A stretch of DNA of 62,213 bases from a virus. Location of the stretch: positions 1 to 62,213 of IMG/VR virus record IMGVR_UViG_3300021225_000381, one strand, 5' to 3'. Every line of letters starts with the position of its first letter. The stretch's first letter is position 1. Below are positions 16,446-25,800 of this stretch, piece after piece. Under the pieces are notes generated by a model, which saw only the letters and a program-made list of their open reading frames with translations, had not been told where the DNA came from and did not search any database. Position numbers and translations under genes: made by a program.

Positions 16446-18386
16446 GTGAAGGATTATAGTTACTTTTTCGAAAATTCCAACCTCCTCAATCTGTTTGTAG
16501 CAGCATTTGATGATGCTTTCGTGTATCGTTATGATACAAAAACAAGACAAGCAAAGGAAAAAATTGAAGTTCGTTATGTGAATGGACCAAAACATCGTGT
16601 TCTATTCGACTTGAGTGATAAGGCGAAGTCTTTGACTTTGCCCGTTGTCACTATCGAGCAAACTGGCTTATCCCGTGATTCATCGAGAATTCAAAACAAA
16701 GATCAATTTTTATATAGAAAGCAATTAGATGCTACGAATAGATTATCCAAAATCCCAACACCAATTCCTGTCAATCTTACTCTGGATGTAAATATCATCT
16801 GTTATTTTAAGGAGGATCTGGATCAAATTATTCAGAATTTTGTAGTTAATTGTAACCCATATATCATCGTTTCTTGGAAAATTCCAGAGAAATTTGATAT
16901 GCCTTTTATCGACGAAATCAGAAGCGAAATACAATGGTCGGGTGATATTTCTTACGACAATCCTAAAGACTTATCGCCAGATGTGAAATGGAGAATTTCT
17001 GCATCTACTTCATTCACTGTCAAAGGATGGTTGTTCAAGGATCACGAACAGACACAAAAACCAATTTATGTCATAGAATCAAATTTCCATGCTCTTCCCG
17101 TATCGAATCGTTTCTGTGATGTAAATGATTATGATAAAATAAAATTAGATGGTGTTCAAAGTGAAACCGTTTCAATTAGTGCTTATCCAGAATTCACTAA
17201 TTATTTCGTTAACGGTAATCCACATACAGCTATTAGTCTTGAAAATCTAAATGAAAAAACATTCACTTTTTACGGAAAAAGATTCAATTACGACAATTCT
17301 TGGTATCTCAGTGGTGGTAATATTTCAAAACTTATTTTAGAAAAAGTCGAAACTTCTAAATCTCCTGCGATTTTTGCTTATAGAATACCGAATGATTTAG
17401 TGACAATCTTTAGCGATAATATTGCAACTATAACTTTCCCATTCAATTATTTTGAAAATTTGAGCGGTGAATTTAAGTTCATAACGGCAAACAAAGTTGC
17501 TTGGACTGAAAGTATCAATTTGTCAGTAATTGATAATCAAAATTTCACACCAATTGTAAGCACGACACCACCAGTAAGCACGACACCACCACCTCTACCA
17601 ACTCCAATATATTTGAATGAACAAGTTATTTCAGGTGTCGATACCAGACTTGTAAATAAAAGTCCAACATCTGCTTTGAGTTTATATACAGTCAGAAATC
17701 ACACATCAGGTATTTACACTAGAAATCTTAGTGCTTGGTGTGCTGATTTGCCGAAAGTTCTGACATGTATAAGCCCATGGAATAGCTCTGGTGTTAATAA
17801 TTATGCTGGGACTCTTATTAGTCCTAGACACATTATTTTTGCTGCTCATTATCAAATTCCTACCAATGCTCAAATAAGATTTGTCGATGTTAATAATAAT
17901 GTAATCACCAGAACGATGATTAGTAAAATTACTCATCCTGATTACACACCATATTATCCAGATTTGACTGTTGGATTATTGGATTCGGATGTTCCTTCTG
18001 AAATATCATTTGCGAAAGTTTTACCAAATAATTGGGCTGAATACATCACATCATTCTCCCCTAGAATACCAGCATTGACTTTAGACCAAGAGGAAAAAGC
18101 TCTAGTCACAGACTGGACATCGGAAAATACATATTCAGGATTTTCTGCTCCAATAGATTCCAAGAGATTGGAATTTTATGAAGCTAAAATAGCGGGAGAT
18201 TCTGGTAATCCAGCAATCATTATTATCAACAATGAACCCGTTATTCTCACTGTTTGGACTTTCGGTGGTGCTGGTTCTGGAACTTCCATAGGAAATCAAA
18301 AAGTTAAGTTGAATGAAATGATGACAACTCTTGGTGGCGGTTATCAATTAACAGAAATTGATTTATCGGGATTCACTAAACCATAA
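16446..18386 (+). CDS. gp15: gp15-like tail sheath stabilizer fused to a trypsin-like serine protease
   Basis: 646 residues from a GTG at 16446; an ATG four bases upstream is out of frame and stops at once. Residues 1-150 match the tail sheath stabilizer/completion family of T4 gp15 (LNLFVAAFDDAFVYRYD, IEVRYVNGPKHRVLF, LPVVTIEQTGLSRDSSR, PVNLTLDVNI). A beta-rich region to about 365 is followed by a proline/threonine linker (STTPPVSTTPPPLPTP). Residues about 390-640 look like a chymotrypsin-fold protease: AAHY (His468), YPDLTVGLL (Asp506) and AGDSGNP (Ser586). T4 gp15 is 272 residues and has no protease. The frame is unbroken, so the fusion is not an obvious frameshift artefact. Confidence 0.8.
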   Translation: MKDYSYFFENSNLLNLFVAAFDDAFVYRYDTKTRQAKEKIEVRYVNGPKHRVLFDLSDKAKSLTLPVVTIEQTGLSRDSSRIQNKDQFLYRKQLDATNRLSKIPTPIPVNLTLDVNIICYFKEDLDQIIQNFVVNCNPYIIVSWKIPEKFDMPFIDEIRSEIQWSGDISYDNPKDLSPDVKWRISASTSFTVKGWLFKDHEQTQKPIYVIESNFHALPVSNRFCDVNDYDKIKLDGVQSETVSISAYPEFTNYFVNGNPHTAISLENLNEKTFTFYGKRFNYDNSWYLSGGNISKLILEKVETSKSPAIFAYRIPNDLVTIFSDNIATITFPFNYFENLSGEFKFITANKVAWTESINLSVIDNQNFTPIVSTTPPVSTTPPPLPTPIYLNEQVISGVDTRLVNKSPTSALSLYTVRNHTSGIYTRNLSAWCADLPKVLTCISPWNSSGVNNYAGTLISPRHIIFAAHYQIPTNAQIRFVDVNNNVITRTMISKITHPDYTPYYPDLTVGLLDSDVPSEISFAKVLPNNWAEYITSFSPRIPALTLDQEEKALVTDWTSENTYSGFSAPIDSKRLEFYEAKIAGDSGNPAIIIINNEPVILTVWTFGGAGSGTSIGNQKVKLNEMMTTLGGGYQLTEIDLSGFTKP

Positions 18387-18450
18387 AAAACATTTTGAGA
18401 TAAATAATATTATCCGAACGATATTTAATTGAATAATTGACAAATCTCCT

Positions 18451-18456
18451 TAAATA
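18451..18456 (+). promoter_or_regulatory. late-type TAAATA box for the portal gene
   Basis: CTTAAATAATAAGT directly before the ATG; 6-nt gap. A TTGACA lies only 8 nt upstream of the box, and a second TAAATAATATT occurs near 18402 without a start codon after it. Confidence 0.55.
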
Positions 18457-18462
18457 ATAAGT

Positions 18463-20265
18463 ATGGCGGGTATCGGCAGTTCAACAACACCATCTTCAAA
18501 CAAACAATATCAAGGGAGCGATGGTAAAGGCTCCACTTTTGATAGGAATATGCAATCCTATTTGAAGAATCGTGGGAACTTTATTGAACAAACTCCTGAC
18601 GAAGCGAAGAACACCAAATATAAATATTTCCAAAAAATTGGTCTTCGTAGACCAGAAGCGATTGCAAAGAACTCTGTAGCACTTAATAACGACTGGAATA
18701 ATACAGCGTTTTCTGCTATCTATCAAGACAAATCCTTCACGGATTTGATGTATTCTCAAGCTTCGGAGGAAAAACCAGGTCGTCTCAGAGACTATCGCAT
18801 GATCGCATCATTCTCTGAAGTGGCAGACGCTTTAGATGAAATTTGTGATGAGACGATCAATGTTGATGAAAATGGTGAAATTGTGACTCTATCTTTCCGT
18901 AATACAGATTTGGAATCGGAAAAAAAAGAAGATTTACAAAAAGAATTTTCCAAATTTGTCTCCATGATGGAATTAGATGACAACGGATGGCATTATTTTC
19001 GACAATTTCTTATCGAAGGTGAACTGTTTTTCGAATTGATTCTGAAAGAAGACTACATCAGACAAGGTGTTGTTGCTATTAAAAATCTCCCTGCTGATCA
19101 ATTTGATCCTGTCTATGACAATATTCAAACAATGTTGGTCAAAGCTTTTATTTACAAAAAGCCTATTTTTTCTAGTGTTGATAACAAAAAAGTCGAACGC
19201 TACGAATATATCCCATTTGAAAAGAATCAAGTTCTCTATGTAAACAGCGGACAATACAATGAAACCAAAGATTTCATTATTCCTTTCATCGAGAATTGCC
19301 GTAGAGCTTATAGACAGCTTTCGATGATTGAAGATTCTGTGGTCATTCACAGAATGGTTCACGCTCCTCTCCGATTTCTTTTCAACGTGGATGTTGGTAG
19401 ATTACCAGTTCCACAAGCGGAAGCGTATCTGAGAAAATTACAAAGTCAATATTGGTCTACAAAAACTTTCGATATCGACCAAGGTGATATTGTTAAAAAA
19501 TATGCTCCCCAATCCACTTTGGATTCTTTCTGGTTCGCTAAAAGACATGGTCAAGAAGCAACTACCGTGGAAACTTTCGGTGGTCAACCATCGGATGGTA
19601 ATCTCGATGTTCTAGATTGGTTTATTAAGAAACTTTATCGTTCTTTGAAAACTCCCACTTCTCGTCTGAATGATGAGACGGGTTATAATGATGGAACGGA
19701 AATGCTTCGCGAAGAACTCAAGTTCGCGAAAATGATCATTCGTCAGCAACAAAGATTTGCACAAGGTATCAAACGAGCATTCATCACGCATCTCAAATTC
19801 AAAGGAATGTTTGAAGAATATGATCTTTTTGAAGATAATATTCGAATAGAATTCAATGTTCCGACGAATTTCTACGACATGAGAGAGAGTCAAAAACTCA
19901 ATCTCAAAATCGAAACATTTAATAATATTGTTTCCAATGAATTCGTATCCACTACTTTCGCAATGAAAAAATATTTGGAATGGAAAGATTCAGATATTTT
20001 AGCAAATCGTCATTTCTTGAGAAATGAAGCAGAATTCTTGTTCGAAATTGAACAAATTAAAGCCAATGGACCTAACTGGAAAGAACTCGCAGCACAACAA
20101 GCTGAAGGTGATATGGGTGGCTTAGGTGGTGGCGGTGGTGGCGGTATGCCTCCAGACTTCGGTGGTGCAGGCGCAACAATCGGTGGTGGTGAGGAAGCAG
20201 ATTTAGGTGCTGGTGAAGAAGCTCCACCAGCAGAAGCACCAGAAACTCCTGAAGCAGAAGTTTAA
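18463..20265 (+). CDS. gp20: portal protein (T4 gp20-like)
   Basis: 600 residues, slightly longer than T4 gp20 (524). LRDYRMIASFSEVADALDEICDE (about 107-129) and the conserved stretch ELFFELILKEDYIRQGVVAIKNLP are gp20 landmarks, as are PTSRLNDETGYNDGTEMLREELKF near 410. The C-terminus is a glycine- and acid-rich tail (GGLGGGGGGGMPP) that is probably disordered. The dodecameric portal is the DNA gate and the nucleus for head assembly. It has its own TAAATA box and is followed 1 nt later by a small gene. Confidence 0.9.
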   Translation: MAGIGSSTTPSSNKQYQGSDGKGSTFDRNMQSYLKNRGNFIEQTPDEAKNTKYKYFQKIGLRRPEAIAKNSVALNNDWNNTAFSAIYQDKSFTDLMYSQASEEKPGRLRDYRMIASFSEVADALDEICDETINVDENGEIVTLSFRNTDLESEKKEDLQKEFSKFVSMMELDDNGWHYFRQFLIEGELFFELILKEDYIRQGVVAIKNLPADQFDPVYDNIQTMLVKAFIYKKPIFSSVDNKKVERYEYIPFEKNQVLYVNSGQYNETKDFIIPFIENCRRAYRQLSMIEDSVVIHRMVHAPLRFLFNVDVGRLPVPQAEAYLRKLQSQYWSTKTFDIDQGDIVKKYAPQSTLDSFWFAKRHGQEATTVETFGGQPSDGNLDVLDWFIKKLYRSLKTPTSRLNDETGYNDGTEMLREELKFAKMIIRQQQRFAQGIKRAFITHLKFKGMFEEYDLFEDNIRIEFNVPTNFYDMRESQKLNLKIETFNNIVSNEFVSTTFAMKKYLEWKDSDILANRHFLRNEAEFLFEIEQIKANGPNWKELAAQQAEGDMGGLGGGGGGGMPPDFGGAGATIGGGEEADLGAGEEAPPAEAPETPEAEV

Positions 20266-20266
20266 T

Positions 20267-20680
20267 ATGAAAAATCTAGATTATAAAAATTTAGCTTTAT
20301 TGTATGAAAGTGTGTATGATGATAACACCCACGATGATTATTTACAAGGTAATTGTGCTTCTCTAGCTCTTAAATTACACGATTTAACAGGGTGGAAAAT
20401 TTTTATATTATCAAATCCAGAAGGGTATCCCTTAGATGGTGATAAAATCGAATACACACACGTAGCAGTTGAACATCCATCAGGTAGATATTTTGACACT
20501 AAAGGTTTGCGAAGTAATAAACAAATAGCTTATGATTTTGGAATTGATTATCTCAAACCTTACGAAATCACTCGAAAAAAATTAATCAAATTATTAAAAG
20601 ATGATGGTCCGTTTGACTGTTATTTGGATGAAGATGAAATCCAGAGATATGCTGAATATTTAGTTAAAAAATATTCTTAA
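20267..20680 (+). CDS. small papain-like fold candidate protein
   Basis: 137 residues starting at the ATG 1 nt after the portal stop; a longer frame beginning inside the portal gene is unlikely. GNCASLALKLHDLTGW (about 26-41), then YTHVAVEHPSGRYFDTKG, puts a Cys, a His and an Asp in the order seen in small papain-like or NlpC-like proteins found in phages and toxins. No activity is established. It may be a virion-associated or moron protein. Confidence 0.55.
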   Translation: MKNLDYKNLALLYESVYDDNTHDDYLQGNCASLALKLHDLTGWKIFILSNPEGYPLDGDKIEYTHVAVEHPSGRYFDTKGLRSNKQIAYDFGIDYLKPYEITRKKLIKLLKDDGPFDCYLDEDEIQRYAEYLVKKYS

Positions 20681-21351
20681 TTTAAGGGAATATTGTAGCT
20701 TTTAGCACAATCTCTTGCTTTTTGATCGGATGGTAAAATAGATCCATGCCACAGGTAGTCCTGTCCACCTTTTATCGGTCCTAATGGTCTAACTTTTATT
20801 ACCCACTCACCCAAACTTTCATCTCTAGAATTTTTGAATTTTAATTTTCCAGAATATTGCGACATTGTATCTGATGAGTATTCCCATCTTCTCATAAAAT
20901 CGTCCAATTGTTCTCCATCTTCAATGAAATTTTTCCAATTTTGTTTAAGTAGTTCTTCTGAGGAAGTTCCACATAAATGACAATAAGATTCATTAACTTG
21001 AATATTCAAACCTTTAGACGTTGTTCTAAAGGATGGTTTAGGGTTCAACCAAAACAAAGCTTCAATTTCAGCTTTTACTATATTCAGCGAATCTTTCATG
21101 GAACCACCACCATTTGGGGAAATCTCATATTCGACTCGCTTCACTCTATCATCTAAATTCATTACACACTCTTTAATTTCTTGTAAAGTGCTGGGTATCA
21201 AGTGTTTTGATTTGTTGTATTCCTGATGTTTTTTATATTTGTCGGTCAACCACGTTCTAACACGTTTTATAGACAATAGAACGCTACCTAAAACGCTAAA
21301 AACTAGAGTAAGGGCTTGCGCATTTTGTGTGATAAAATCCCATAAATTCAT
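20677..21351 (-). CDS. membrane-anchored PAS-domain protein
   Basis: 224 residues on the opposite strand within the virion module. A single transmembrane helix (about residues 12-30, LTLVFSVLGSVLLSI) is followed by a basic and coiled segment with the SPNGGGSMKDSLNIV motif, then a PAS-like domain (about 108-215: LNIQVNESYCHLCGTSSEEL, NFIEDGEQLDDF, WVIKVRPLG, DYLWHGSILP). PAS domains sense ligands, redox state or light. Holin- or sensor-like roles at the inner membrane can be imagined, but none is shown. It has its own TAAATA box and ends 4 nt inside the convergent upstream gene. Confidence 0.65.
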   Translation of the reverse strand: MNLWDFITQNAQALTLVFSVLGSVLLSIKRVRTWLTDKYKKHQEYNKSKHLIPSTLQEIKECVMNLDDRVKRVEYEISPNGGGSMKDSLNIVKAEIEALFWLNPKPSFRTTSKGLNIQVNESYCHLCGTSSEELLKQNWKNFIEDGEQLDDFMRRWEYSSDTMSQYSGKLKFKNSRDESLGEWVIKVRPLGPIKGGQDYLWHGSILPSDQKARDCAKSYNIPLN

Positions 21352-21356
21352 AGTAT

Positions 21357-21362
21357 TATTTA
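21357..21362 (-). promoter_or_regulatory. late-type TAAATA box for the PAS gene
   Basis: TAAATA on the minus strand with exactly 5 nt before the ATG at 21351; it overlaps the 3' end of the next minus-strand gene. Confidence 0.55.
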
Positions 21363-21656
21363 TTCACAGAAGCTAACACAATTTAATGCAGAGTTATAAT
21401 AAAATTTAGTTCCATTATTTGACAAAGCAGACCACCCAGTATCAGTTGGTTTTTCACAAACAGGGAAATAATATTGAGTCCCATTATTGGCTGATGGTTG
21501 AATAAATATAGTGCTTTGCCCCCAAAGGATGAAATCATTTGCGGAAAGATAATAATATCTAGAACCGTTATTACTATTGGGATTCCAATCTGAAACAGTG
21601 GGAACACCGCAAGATAATTTGTAATAGACTGTGCCGTTATTAGACTCAAATGACAT
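21360..21656 (-). CDS. small four-repeat protein (NNG..YY repeats)
   Basis: 98 residues made of four imperfect repeats of about 25 residues, each containing NNG[ST].[FVRQK]YY (NNGTVYY, NNGSRYYY, NNGTQYY, NNGTKFYY) and often a PxxxxW turn. No signal peptide. The composition suggests a small beta-solenoid or a surface/fibre accessory protein. Own TAAATA box; it belongs with the PAS gene as an opposite-strand pair between portal and neck genes. Confidence 0.6.
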   Translation of the reverse strand: MSFESNNGTVYYKLSCGVPTVSDWNPNSNNGSRYYYLSANDFILWGQSTIFIQPSANNGTQYYFPVCEKPTDTGWSALSNNGTKFYYNSALNCVSFCE

Positions 21657-21661
21657 ATTAT

Positions 21662-21667
21662 TATTTA
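21662..21667 (-). promoter_or_regulatory. late-type TAAATA box for the repeat protein
   Basis: TAAATA on the minus strand, exactly 5 nt before the ATG at 21656. Back to back with the box at 21673 on the plus strand. Confidence 0.55.
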
Positions 21668-21672
21668 GCGAT

Positions 21673-21678
21673 TAAATA
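21673..21678 (+). promoter_or_regulatory. late-type TAAATA box for the neck gene
   Basis: TAAATA then GTATT (5 nt) before the ATG at 21684. The divergent boxes at 21662 and 21673 are only 5 nt apart. Confidence 0.55.
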
Positions 21679-21683
21679 GTATT

Positions 21684-22826
21684 ATGAGTCTTTGCCAAAT
21701 CGAACCAATTTCAGCTTTCATGTCAACAAATCTCAATTCTAAAATTGAGTGCTATCAGCGTTTAGGTGAAAGGATTTTGAGAACATTGGGTCATCCAATG
21801 ATCAACGTGGAATTACATTATGATCAATTACATGAAGCTATTTCAATGGCTATTGATTTCTATACAAAATATGCTGGTTATACGAAAGAATATTTGATTT
21901 TTAATAGTGATATATACGATAAAAATAAAGGTGTGCGTCTGGATACTCTTTTTACTGTCGCTAATTCTGGTTACACTCCATCTGAAAAACTTCAAAATAA
22001 AAGAACAGGACCACAACCAGATTCAGAAATTAAATTTCCTGACTCATTATTTGTATCACTTTCAACGATTCCTAAAACATATTTCAATTCGTCATCATCT
22101 TTAAGTGCTGTTATCCCTGAAGAGGGTATTCAAAGTATGCAAATTATTGATAAAGCTACATACGATTTAATTACTTCATTTGACCAAACACTGACATCTT
22201 TATTCAAAGAATCGTATCAAAAACCTTTCACCATCCAATGTGAACCACAAGATGATGTGAAAACTATCAATAATATGTTTGATTATGATGTTATGGATTA
22301 TCGCAAAGTGGTTGATGTTATTTCTTTCGAAGAGGGTTCGACAACTGGTGTCAATACCTTATTTTCTGTTGAACAAACCATGGCACAACAGAGCTTTCAT
22401 GCTTATAGTTTGGGTAACTATGGATTCGATATCCTTTCTTGGCATACCGTGAAAGATTGGATCGACACCCGAGAAAAAGTATTTGCCACGAGAAGGGATA
22501 TTTATTTCGATCCAAGAACTCAGTATTTACGTTTGATCCCTCAACCGAGAAATACTCGTTTCTATGGTTTGTTAACGTGTTACGTTGAAAGACCTTTGAG
22601 AGATTTGATAAAAGAAAAATGGGTCTTGGAATACTCGACCGCGATTTGTAAAATAATGTGGGGTAGAGTTTTAACGAAAATCACAGGAGTCACTCTACCA
22701 GGTGGTGGAAGCATGGATGGTTCTACGGTTCTACAAGAAGGTATAACTGAGAAAAAAGAACTAGAAGAATTGTTATTCGATGGTGGTTACGGTGATTACG
22801 ATATGCCACTTATGTCTGTTTTTTAA
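21684..22826 (+). CDS. neck / head-completion protein (gp13/gp14-like)
   Basis: 380 residues. RLGERILRTLGHPMINVEL followed by EAISMAIDFYTKYAGYTKEYLIF is the pattern of neck proteins in T4-like phages (a helix with LRxLGxPxxxVEL, then an acidic helix with DxxxxFYxxY), and the long beta-rich remainder ends FDGGYGDYDMPLMSVF. Neck proteins seal the portal after packaging and join the tail. T4 has gp13 and gp14; I cannot tell which one this replaces. Own TAAATA box, then a tail-fibre gene. Confidence 0.65.
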   Translation: MSLCQIEPISAFMSTNLNSKIECYQRLGERILRTLGHPMINVELHYDQLHEAISMAIDFYTKYAGYTKEYLIFNSDIYDKNKGVRLDTLFTVANSGYTPSEKLQNKRTGPQPDSEIKFPDSLFVSLSTIPKTYFNSSSSLSAVIPEEGIQSMQIIDKATYDLITSFDQTLTSLFKESYQKPFTIQCEPQDDVKTINNMFDYDVMDYRKVVDVISFEEGSTTGVNTLFSVEQTMAQQSFHAYSLGNYGFDILSWHTVKDWIDTREKVFATRRDIYFDPRTQYLRLIPQPRNTRFYGLLTCYVERPLRDLIKEKWVLEYSTAICKIMWGRVLTKITGVTLPGGGSMDGSTVLQEGITEKKELEELLFDGGYGDYDMPLMSVF

Positions 22827-22836
22827 TCATTGCTAA

Positions 22837-22863
22837 TTGACATATTAACTATCCCACTAAATA
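22837..22863 (+). promoter_or_regulatory. promoter with TTGACA and TAAATA box for the first fibre gene
   Basis: TTGACA at 22837-22842, 15 nt, TAAATA at 22858-22863, 6 nt, ATG. Same arrangement as at 12435. Confidence 0.55.
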
Positions 22864-22869
22864 ATAAAG

Positions 22870-25800
22870 ATGAGACTGTTTAGCGAAGAGGTGAAAATCA
22901 CCTCGTCTAACTCTCCTCTAAACATCTTACAAGTTAAAGATTTTTCAGAAGTCTTTTTCGGTGTTTTTGAGGTGCAGATAAACGAAAATAAATATGTAGT
23001 TGAAAAGATTTCCGAAGAAAATGGAAATCCGATTGTTTCTATTCTGGTGGAAGATGGAGACGCGAAAGCGCAGTATCCTTTCTTACTTCTGAAAGGAAAA
23101 CAAGAAATTTATTTCAACTCTGAAAGCGAACCAGTCGAAATTTTTGAATCTAAAATTGAAAATGCGGATGAGCAGGAAGATGAAGTGATTCAAAATATCA
23201 TCGAAGAATGTTCTAATGTTGAAATTATAGATGATAAAAAAGAACAGATCATCAAAGAAATCAATAAAATAAAAAGAGAAGCGACTGAAAATTCTCTGAA
23301 AATTCTCGAAAATAATAAATTAAAAAAAATACGGGAAATTAAAAATGAGAGTAATAAGAAGGAAAAAGCTCTCAAAGAGTATTTGGAATCTGCAAGAGAA
23401 AAACTTGTAAATGAATTTACTAACATTTCTAATAAAATTAGAAAAGAATTAATATCGGATAATGATTACAAATTTGAAGAAATCCGTGAAAGCGTAGATT
23501 TAAAAATTCAAGATATTGCTGATAATCTAAAAGAATCTCTTGAAAATAATTTCGAAAATTCTTCCAAACTGATTGATAAATCAGTAAAAAAATTAGTCAA
23601 AGAATTATATGAAACTAATATCAACCCTAGAGTGGATAAAGAACTCAATGATATCGCTCTTGAGATTGTAGAGAAAGTTTCAGAAATTGATAAAAACTTA
23701 AATAATAAGCTGAATAAAAAAGCTGACGCTTCCTTGTTGGAAGATGTCAACAAGGAAATTGATGCGATTCGTGATGCTAATATCGAACTCAATAATTCTT
23801 TGAATAAAGGAGTTCAGAAAGCACTTTCTCGTGTCGGGAATGTTGATAAAAAAATCGTAGAGATTTCTGGAGAATTTGAAAAAATTTCTGAAGAATTTGA
23901 AAAGAAAATCGCCGACACGGAGCAGGAAATAACACAGTATTTCGATGAAAAATTATCTTTAATAAAAGAAGAAACATTGGATATTACTGATGAGGCTCGT
24001 AGCTATTTTCAAAATTTGATACAAGAAAGTAGGGAAAATTTACTCACTGAAATTCGTAAAATTAAAAATGAAAAACCTGTAGAGTATATCTTGGAATCTA
24101 AAAAAGGCGAACCAATCGTTAAAGATTGGGACTCCATCGAAAAAGAATGGAATAAAAAAATCCATGACAAATTCGAAAATTATAAAACAGATTTAAGAAA
24201 ATATGTAGCTGTTTATGCTTCTGGTGGTGGAACTAACGCTACGCAATATCAGGATGGTGGGACAATAAATGGTGATCTCATCGTTAAGGGAACTATTTCT
24301 GCTAATGAATATATCGGTTTACCCCCTCTTAATTATCTACCACTTTCTGGCGGAACTGTTACAGGTGATGTATCTGTAACTGGATTGCTTTCAGCGAATA
24401 GAATTGGTTTCAATACAGGTGCAGGGTTAACAGCAGGAGTAGGTCAGCTAACATGGAATGATCAAGATGGAACTCTCGATCTTGGTCTCAAAGGTGGCAA
24501 TGTAACTCTCCAAATCGGTCAAGAGACAGTAGCGCGTGTTGTTAATAAAACAGGTGCTAATCTTCTTGAATCCCAGTATCGTGTTGTGCGTATTCGTTCT
24601 ACAGCGGAAGGTGGTGCTCAAGGTCAACGTCTCGCTATTGTATTAGCACAAGCAAATAATGACCCGAATAGCGTTGATACTATCGGTCTTGTAACAGAGA
24701 ATATTACACTCAATCAAGAAGGATTTGTTACAACAAGTGGGTTAGTTAGAGGTATCAACACAACTGGATCACTTCAAGGTGAGACATGGCTGGATGGTGA
24801 TGTACTTTATCTATCACCTACAACACCGGGTGTATTAACAAAGGTTAAACCACAAGCACCAAATCATACCGTTGTAGTTGGCTTTGTTGTTTATGCTCAT
24901 TCAAACCAAGGTAAAATTTTCGTCAAGGTTGATAATGGGTATGAGATAGATGAACTTCATAATGTTAGAATCACGAGCGTATCTGCTAATGATGTCTTGA
25001 AGTATAATGGTGCTGCGGGTGTCTGGGAAAATTCCAATACACTAACACTAAGTGCTTTATCAGCAGATCGCATCTATACAACTCAACTCGACGCTCTTTC
25101 TGCAAACATTACTGTTGTAGATATCAAGCAATACGAACTATCAGGTTTTAATGTAACTGGTAATGTTACTATCAATGGTAGTGTAAGTTCGCAGAATATT
25201 TCCGCTGGTAATATCTTTACAAATGGATTGCCAGTCGCGACTCCAGTTGACCCTGTTCGCACAACATTAACAGGTAATGGAGTGTTAAGCAGCTTTGCAA
25301 TTAACGGTGCAGCAAATTTAATTAATCCTAGTGCGTTGATTGTTGCTATTGATGGTGTGTTGCAGGAACCAAGTGTTGACTATCTTGTTAATAACGGTAC
25401 AATCACTTTTACAAGTCCATTACCAAATGGTAGAAAAGCAGTTGTTATTAGCCCGAGCAATTCACTAATTGCAGGTCAAGTTGTACCAAGTGATGGTAGT
25501 GTAACAAGTGCTAAGATTGCAGGTGGTGTTAGTATTAGCGAGCCAGTTTTAACTAATCCAATCATTAATAATGGTACTTTAAGTAGTACTATTAATAATA
25601 CAGCATTTTCGCTCAATAATGAACAATTTGTTGCACAAGTTAATTCTCGAAATGCTAGTACTCGCCCAGTTGTCGCATACTTTAACGATTTTGATGGTTC
25701 GGTTGCTGGATTAAGTGTTGGCGGTAACGGGACTGGTTTACTTGATGATAGTTCTGCGGCACCTCTCTGTTATGGCATTCAAAGGATTTCTACTGCCGGG

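Noticed and set aside
16442-16459. ATG four bases before the gp15-like start, possibly indicating a frameshifted true start
   Set aside because: Its frame ends after five codons, while the GTG frame gives the expected gp15-like N-terminus at once.
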